A DNA stretch of 64,000 bases from Vitellaria paradoxa (Eukaryota; Streptophyta; Magnoliopsida; Ericales; Sapotaceae): positions 40,081,375-40,145,374 of the forward strand of contig CM034238.1 in NCBI GenBank assembly GCA_019916065.1, in the 5' to 3' direction. Shown piece after piece: positions 57,579-64,000 of the stretch. Each line of letters starts with the position of its first letter. The first letter of the stretch is position 1. Both the position numbers and the translations under genes were made by a program. Under the pieces are notes generated by a model. That model was not told the origin of the DNA, did no database searches, and was given only the letters and a program-made list of their open reading frames with translations.

Positions 57579-57765
57579 CTGAAAAACAGAAGGATGGCAT
57601 GAGGCAACATTTTGAGCAACTTCTTGAAGAGAAGGCCCTGATCCAGCCAGTAGTATAGAAATAGAACTGTCCTCACTTAGAGATTTTGAGGCCTCGACTG
57701 CGTGCACTCACAGAAGGAGCCTTGACAAAACTACCTTCATGCTTGACTAAAACCAACGTCCTTAC
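57579..57765 (-). pseudogene. Electron-transfer flavoprotein alpha subunit (ETFA), N-terminal exon, frameshifted
   Basis: The minus strand from about 57759 reads TLVLVKHEGSFVKAPSVSA, then after a 2-base frame jump VEASKSLSEDSSISILLAGS, GPSLQEVAQNVASCHPSVFQ and a GTAGCT donor at 57578. This matches the beginning of mature plant ETF-alpha (TLVL.EHE.G..K..S....EA...L...SS.S.LLAG.G.SLQ....AASCHPS). ETF-alpha is a mitochondrial FAD protein passing electrons from acyl-CoA and amino-acid dehydrogenases to ETF-ubiquinone oxidoreductase. The next exons were not found downstream (lower coordinates), which suggests a lone decayed exon or truncated copy. Confidence 0.75.
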
Positions 57766-57977
57766 TTATATGCTCACACAACAACCAATCTGCAAAGAAA
57801 GAATTGGCATTGTAGGAACCCACAAATAGATACTAGAAGAAGACAAGAAATAAAAGGAGAAAAGAAAAAGAGAAAAAGAGGAGAAAGGAGAAGAAAGGGA
57901 GAAAGAAAATCTAACCACAAGGCAAAAGCAACAAGACCAGTCACTTTCAAGCAATCCCTCTTGCCCACCTGCTCAAT

Positions 57978-58080
57978 TAACATATCAAAGTTTTCCAAGA
58001 TAACAATAATGAATGTGCAATCTTGACCAGCATATCAAAGCTTCCTGAGACAAAAATAATAAATGTGCAATCTTTACCAA
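57978..58080. repeat. ~50-bp tandem duplication
   Basis: ACATATCAAAGTTTTCCAAG..AATGTGCAATCTTGACC is followed directly by GCATATCAAAGCTTCCTGAG..AATGTGCAATCTTTACC. On the minus strand the region reads a coding-like ENFDMLIEQVGKRDCLKVTG then LVAFALWLD, unrecognised. Confidence 0.75.
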
Positions 58081-59046
58081 ATTTTACATTTATTGGTCTG
58101 CATAAGTATACACAATTTTCTCCCTCTCCAAACACTCCCCCAAATACCTACCCCACAATCCCACCTTTTTCGAAATCCTTTGAGCTTAATTCATTTTTAT
58201 TCTTTCCCTAGATATTGAAATTTCATTCTCTTCAGATTTCCACCCTTCAAATGGCTTAGGTTAAAAAATAAATATTTATAATCTACCCAAATGGGTATGA
58301 ATGTTCTCACTATTTGATCCTCTGATTTCTCTCACACTCTATTCTGATTTTTTTTGGGCAAAAGGTGTTGTTAAAGGTAATGACCATGACTGATAAGAAG
58401 ACCAAGTAGAAAGCCATAGAGGCTATAGTTGATATCAGATTACCAAAAAGAAAAAGGACTATATAACTATAAGAGTTGGGAAAGAGAACTGAACACAAAA
58501 ACAGCTAGTTTTTAATAATTAGCTGTAAAATAGTTAACTCTTTATTCCATTTAAAACAAAGTTTAATGCAAATACAAATACAGATCCAAATAGATTCACA
58601 AAAAACTAAAAAAGAACCTATCGTTGGCTAGTTGTTACATGAAGTTGGCAGCCAGGGACAAGTACTCCATCCACAAAATACTATTGGTCACCCAAAAAAA
58701 AAAAAACCCCCTAGATTAAAGGCCACAAAAAAACAAGTCTTAAAACATAAACTTAGATCAATCAGGGGAGAAACTAGTAATAGAAACTGGAGAAGGTCCA
58801 TAAATGGGATAATCAACCGATGATGGATAAACTGATACTGATGTCTACCTTAGTCAAGTGTTCCAGGCTCTTCATCAACTCCATAAGGTGTCATATGGCA
58901 TTTTTAATTTCAAATATCACTACAAATGTTGTCGTGATCCAGAGAAGAACCATCAGCATACAATAAACTATGAAGTATGTAAGGGCCAAGTTCATTTCCA
59001 TGATTGCAACAGTAAATACAAATTAGAAAGAGGGTGTTTTTACCTC
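58081..59046. other. Intergenic or intron-like DNA, no gene assigned
   Basis: A minus-strand frame at 58310-58498 is hydrophobic (SIASMAFYLVFLSVMVITFN-like wording) but not recognised. No repeats of note were found. Confidence 0.35.
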
Positions 59047-59237
59047 TCACACGAGCAAATGCCCTATATTGGAAGCAGATGATAGAATTTTTATTGAAAC
59101 AAGTGTCAGTATAGTTGATTTGCAGTAAAGTGCATTTAAAATCATGCACAAAAGAATCATTGGGTGTAAATAAAAGTTAGAACATATGAAAAATATTAAA
59201 GAAAAAGTAAATGTTGATAAATATCGTTAGAAAACTA
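59047..59237 (+). repeat. ~190-bp direct repeat, right copy
   Basis: It matches 43515-43703 with an offset of about 15533 bases: GAAGCAGATGATAGAATTTT, AAGTGTCAGTATAGTTGATT, GTTAGAACATATGAAAAATA, GTTAGAAAACTA. After CTA this copy goes on as TGGCTAACAAATG with no TIR. Confidence 0.88.
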
Positions 59238-59442
59238 TGGCTAACAAATGTAGAATAATATGGAAATAGAAAAGAAGAACTTCTATAGACAATTTTTTTA
59301 TTAATTGTGTGTTGGGGGAGATTGGCCTTGTGATATTTAGGTATGCAAATACTTTGTTGGTATTTGAAATGACTCTCTTCATTGACTATTGCTATTAATT
59401 ACATTTACATCCAAACTATTCATAAAGTAATGACAAAAAGTG

Positions 59443-59444
<2 letters not shown>

Positions 59445-59500
<56 letters not shown>
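59445..59500. repeat. Long (AT)n microsatellite
   Basis: About 28 uninterrupted AT dinucleotides, the longest simple repeat in the window. It could extrude a cruciform and is likely length-variable. Confidence 0.95.
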
Positions 59501-59503
<3 letters not shown>

Positions 59504-59654
59504 ATACTATTTCACATAAATTCACATGTATTACTTTCCGATAGGCACCTAGCATAGGTGAGTCTTTTGAATTAAACTATTCTTTTTACACGTATTTATA
59601 CATACATATATATATGTATGTATGTGTATATATAAAACTATATTATAAGGCATA

Positions 59655-59775
59655 CATTTAGTAGGATGACTTAGATTGGATAAGGGGGTGATGGTGCTTT
59701 TAAAACTTAGGTCTAAGTAGGTGAAACTTATCTGTTAAAAAGAGAGGTTTGAATCTTGAGAAGTTTCACACAACT
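59655..59775 (+). repeat. Possible tRNA-derived SINE remnant
   Basis: GATGACTTAGATTGGATAAG is a loose A-box and GAGGTTTGAATCTTGAG a fair B-box (GGTTTGAATC), about 85 bases apart. No terminal duplications or full tRNA fold were identified. Confidence 0.3.
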
Positions 59776-59879
59776 CTGACACTATCTTAAAATTGTTTAC
59801 CTCATTTATTACGATATTCATTTATGACAATATTCTTTTTTCTTTTTTCATTTTTACTTGATTGTAATATTTAATTTAT

Positions 59880-60156
59880 GTATTTTTAAATTAATAAATT
59901 CTAAATAAATTCTAATTAATTATAAAAGATATTAATTTATATTCTTTTACCTTTCAAAAAAGATATTAATTTATATTAATATATATTAAAGGTTTTTAAG
60001 TTCATTTTTTTAAATTTTATAAATACAAATGTAACCTAAATATATCTGAAAAATTATATTTTACAATAAAAAATTATATTTAAATGATTACACCTTCAAT
60101 TTAATAAATTTTAAAATTAATGACAATCTCATATTAAATTATCATTACAATATTAT
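59880..60156. other. AT-rich DNA before the tandem duplication
   Basis: TTAATTTATATT and TAATTATAAAAG words only; nothing assignable. Confidence 0.4.
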
Positions 60157-61300
60157 TAAAAAAATTCAAATTCAAACTGTTTAAGTTAGTTTTTAGACAA
60201 AATTTAGTTACATTTTTTATTAAAAAAATCAAGTATATTAATTTAAATTAATATATCTTATAATTTAATTAAATTTATATAATTAAAATATACATAAATT
60301 AAGCAATTAAGAAAAAAAAGAATATTGTCATAAATTCAAATAGTTGAATTTGAACTTTTTTTTTATGTTAATCATAAACCATAAAGAAAATTTTACCTAA
60401 AAAAGTTCTTTATTTCTTTAATTTAATGTGAAATAAATAAATATAATTTATTAAAATATTATTTTGAAGAAAACAGAGCGTTGTGATATATATACATATG
60501 TATTTCAAATCACTGTGACTTACAACTAGGATAATGTCAGCTCAAAACAAAGGTTTATAATCATAATTTATTTACATAAGAGCTCCCCAAAGTAGAGAAA
60601 ATAATAAAATAGATAAAAAAAAAAGATATAAAGGACATTTGAGAGGACAAAAGCATAGTCTAGAATCAAGACTTACAACCAGGATTTATTGACATAAGAG
60701 CCCTCAAATCCAAAAGAATACACAAAAAAATTCAAATTCAAACTATTTATGTTAATTTGTGGACAAAATCTAGTTACATTGTTAATAAAAGAATCACGTA
60801 TATTAATCTAAATTAATATCTTTTATAATCTAATTAAATCTCATTTAAATCTTATTAATTTAAAAGATACATAAATTAAGCAATTAAGAAAAAAAAATTT
60901 GTCATAAATTCAATTAGTTGAATTGGAATTTTTTTTATACTAGTTATAAATCATAAATAAAATTTTGCCTAAAAAAGTCCTTTATTTCTCTAATTTAATG
61001 TGAAATAAATAAATATAATTTACTAAAATATTATTTCAAAGAAAACAAAGTGTAATGTATATACATATTTATGCCAAATCACTGTGGCTTCCAACCAGAT
61101 AAGTCAGCCTAAAATAATGGCTTATAACCAAAATTTATTTTTATAAGAGCTCCCAAAAGTAGAGGAAACAATAGAATAAACAAAAAAATGTATAATGGAC
61201 ATTTCATAGGATAAAAGCACAACCTAAAATCAAGGCTTACAATTAGGATTTATTTACATAAGAGCTCTAGAAATAATAGAATAGACAACAACAAAAAAAG
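60157..61300. repeat. 566-bp tandem duplication with internal sub-repeats
   Basis: TTCAAATTCAAACTGTTTAAG at 60165 recurs as TTCAAATTCAAACTATTTATG at 60731, 566 bases on. The order is kept throughout: ACATAAATTAAGCAATTAAG, TTGTCATAAATTCAA..AGTTGAATT, AATTTAATGTGAAATAAATA, AAATCACTGTG and TTTATTTACATAAGAGCTCC. Within each unit, TTACAA(C/T)..GG(A)TTTATT.ACATAAGAGC..C plus GGACATTTGAGAG occurs twice, so four diverged short copies exist. Confidence 0.9.
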
Positions 61301-61600
61301 AGCAGAATGGACATTTGAGAGAACAAAAATCACTTTTTCATCACTGAATGAAATGATGTTCTTCACACTTTATATATAGTAATGGAACTAAAATCAATAA
61401 GGTTCAGTGACAGACCAAGGAATTTGAGTCAGCGTAGGCCTAATCACAAATAAAATTTTAAATTTCAAATAAATGCATAAAATACGATAAAATACAAAAT
61501 ACCATGCATTGATATCAAATGTTTGTTACACAAAATAACCTTCAAATTAACAAAACAAGTTACAATAATCCACTTCATTCTTTCATATTCTGAAATTGTT
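61301..61600. other. 3' flank of the hAT pseudogene
   Basis: AT-rich sequence downstream (minus strand) of the transposase remnant. A terminal inverted repeat of the element was looked for and not found. Confidence 0.4.
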
Positions 61601-63997
61601 ACAAAATAGTTTCATTGTCAATGGTTCCGAATATTTCCTTTTCAATGTATTTCACCAAGTAATCAATCATTCATCCAATCATTCCCCATGCAATTACATA
61701 GTGAACTCTTTATAATATTCATTGCAGAAAAAACTCTATCGACCAATGCAATTGTAACTGGTAAGATTAAGGCCAACTTCACTAACAAATATACCAATTG
61801 ATAAACAATATCATTTTTCGCCTCAATTAATTTTTGACCAAGTCTATCAATCCCCATCACTTGAGAAAATTAATCATTAGACCTCATATCTACAATATAG
61901 GTCTCAAGTTGATTATCAAAAAGTGCCATGAGATTTAATGGGAAAAAAAATCAAGGGGATACAATTTTGAAAAACGAAGCAACTTTTTTTTTGGTAAGTA
62001 AAACGAAGCAACTTTCTCTTATCAAACGTAGAGAATGAGTTGTTAGAATCAAAAGATGTCATACACAACAATAGCTCTGGACACAACTTAACGGCTATTC
62101 AATTCTTGAAGCTGTATATCTACCACTGTATAAAACAAATCAACCTGATAATAGTGAAGATTTGTGGTTTTTGAGCATTGCAACATGATCTTCCTCAAAG
62201 TACAACAAATCTTCCATGTTAGGAACAACTATATCATGTTTAGTACAAAAAGCAAAAACTTCATCTATCAAATTTTCCCATTCATCATCTCTCAAGTTTT
62301 GTAGTCATTGCTTGGATACATTGACGAGAGTTGTGGCATTTATAGTATCTTGAATTTCTCATTTGTAATGCTTATGGCAATTCATTTGTAATTTCTAACA
62401 CAATTTTCATTAAGTGCAACTTGAATGCAAATTCAAAAGATTGGATGGCATCCGATATATCACTTGCTTCGGCTCTTTGGCCTAAATATGCTCCATCATT
62501 TTCTACACCCTCGAGGACATTAATCACTGAGGAGAATAATACAATCAAATTCAACAATGTATAATAATATAAACCCCAACGTGTGTCTCTAAGTCTTTTC
62601 AATGTTACTTCTTGATTCAAATCTCACCCAGTCATAATTTCACAACTACAAATTCTTTCAAACACCTTTTTGAACTGTTCTCGTATAGAATATCCCTCCT
62701 TTTACAAGAGATTTCCAACAATATTTGACAAATTTGTAACTAAATTAGAGAGTGAACCATTCCTTTTTTTTTTTTTTTTTTTTTTGCAACTACTACACGT
62801 GTTAATTAAAGTTGATGAGCAAAGCAATGGACATAAAAGGCAAATATTCATGCTATAACATAATCAAAGATTTCAAATCATTGAACTCACCTTGCATATT
62901 GCTAGCTCCATCATAATCTTCGCTGCGCAAACTTGACATACTCAATCCATGTGTAGCAAAAAGAGACTCAATGCCGCCTTAAGTGACAAGGCAATAGTAT
63001 CCCCAACATGTACAATGCCAAAAAAGCACTTAATGATGCATCATATATTGTCCACATAACGTAAAAACAATTGCTATTTGCTTTTTCACTGATATATCAC
63101 AGGACTCATCAATTAAGATAGAAAATAATTCATCTCCCATATCTCTTAGGATAGTATTTGTGGTCTCAACTACACAAGCATTCACAACATTTTTTTGAAT
63201 TATAGGAGCTATCATTTTCAAATTTCAAGAGCATTTTTCAATATAGTTTGCTTGATAATCTTATCATGGTCTGCATACTACTGTAGAAGTTCAAGGAAAT
63301 TTTCTTGATTTCTTGATTGAATCGATTCATCACTACCACAAAAAGACAAGCCTTGGCATAAAAAAGAAACCTAATGCAATCAATCGATGCTACCAAACAA
63401 ATACGATAATCAATTCAAACTTGATCAGATTGATTTGACAAACACACTTTAATATGTTGACTATGTTTCATTAAATCCTCATAAGTTGTCACACATTTGC
63501 TATGCATGCTATTATGGTCTCCAACATGCATTTAGTCTTCCTTTTGTTTTCCAATTTGTAAACCCTTGACCAACAAATGAATCACCACCCTCTTGCTCAC
63601 CATGTTCAGGCTTAAATAGATAACAACATAAGCAAAAGGTTAGATCTTTTGCTATTCTATACTCTAACCAATTACCATGTTCATTGAACCACGTAGGAAT
63701 AAATCTACATTTATCATTTCCAAATTGTCTCCAAGGAAACACACGATTTCTAGGTTGACAAATGCCTATTTGCAAATATGCTCTTCGAACTCTCTTTCTA
63801 TCATTAACATTATAAGCGTAATTACTTTTTCTTAATCTAGGATCACTAAGAATGTCATCTAAATTGCCATGTACACTAGAATAGGAGTGGGAGGAATATT
63901 TAAAGAGACTTGTGCATTATGAGGACTTTGACATTCTTGAGAATTGGAATCTTCCACTTCAATTCTTTTTTTTTTTTCTTATAGCATCTTTTTGTAA
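61601..63997 (-). pseudogene. hAT-family transposase (TTF-type zinc finger / DUF4371), degenerate, running off the window
   Basis: Minus-strand pieces in order: VRRAYLQIGICQPRNRVFPW, then FGNDKCRFIPTWFNEHGNWL, EYRIAKDLTFCLCCYLFKPE and FVGQGFTNWKTK (63512-63840, TTF-type zinc finger); NACVVETTNTILRDMGDELF then SILIDESCDISVKKQIAIV (63030-63221, DUF4371); LKRLRDTRWGLYYYTLLNLI (62372-62620); and VYQLVYLLVKLALILPVTIA then VDRVFSAMNIIKSSLCNCMG (61663-61860, C-terminal hAT dimerisation), ending near 61605 after a frameshift. DUF4371 and the dimer domain are typical of plant hAT genes resembling ZMYM1. Many stops and frame changes break it. The N-terminus is at or beyond the window edge. Confidence 0.85.
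62760..62785. repeat. Poly-T tract within the hAT pseudogene
   Basis: An uninterrupted run of 20 or more T, breaking the transposase coding region. Confidence 0.9.
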
Positions 63998-64000
63998 CTA

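Overview
The window reads as nuclear DNA of a flowering plant, probably a eudicot. It is very AT-rich, with spliced genes, TATA boxes, plant PR-1 genes, tRNA-iMet-primed Ty3/gypsy elements, PIF/Harbinger and hAT transposons and many small TIR elements. There are no operons or other bacterial signals. Only two genes look intact: PR-1 (CAP superfamily) genes on the minus strand about 25 kb apart (4554-5069 and 29790-30275). A broken PR-1 fragment (about 5584-5679) lies just upstream of the first.

Layout. 1-4.5 kb: AT-rich DNA with a non-autonomous element built on 133-bp tandem repeats and a hAT-like element with GC-rich ends. 4.5-9.4 kb: the first PR-1 gene, its pseudogene copy between inverted small repeats, several small TIR elements and a ~1-kb element almost free of G and C. 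9.4-21 kb: an old LTR-like piece interrupted by a complete but dead Ty3/gypsy element (10182-20012, minus strand) with a GTCTC target duplication, PBS, PPT, gag, protease, RT, RNase H, integrase and a chromodomain-like tail. 22.1-22.9 kb: a hAT-like small element. 24300-26417: a solo LTR with AAAAG duplications. 29.8-30.3 kb: the second PR-1 gene. 30.5-43.5 kb: mostly small elements and AT-rich intergenic DNA, including a second, inverted copy of the 1-kb element.

43.5-59 kb is the gene-dense, most unusual part. A PIF/Harbinger pair, a Myb/SANT-like ORF1 and a DDE transposase, follows a TIR at 43705. Next come fragments of host genes: the C-terminal part of a HemN-like radical-SAM gene, exons of an unknown membrane protein and a TLDc-domain exon. 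Then comes a second transposon-type ORF ending beside an inverted TIR at 56257. Both TIRs abut TAA. This may be one ~12.5-kb composite element or two half elements with host DNA between them. Every long reading frame here has at least one nonsense codon. An exon of an electron-transfer flavoprotein alpha gene, with a frameshift, follows at 57.6 kb. 59.4-61.3 kb holds a long AT microsatellite and a 566-bp tandem duplication. 61.6 kb to the end is a degenerate hAT transposase (TTF-type zinc finger, DUF4371-like, C-terminal dimerisation) that runs off the window.

All identifications come from reading translations and repeats by eye. No searches or alignments were run, so distances, identities and boundaries of degenerate elements are approximate.
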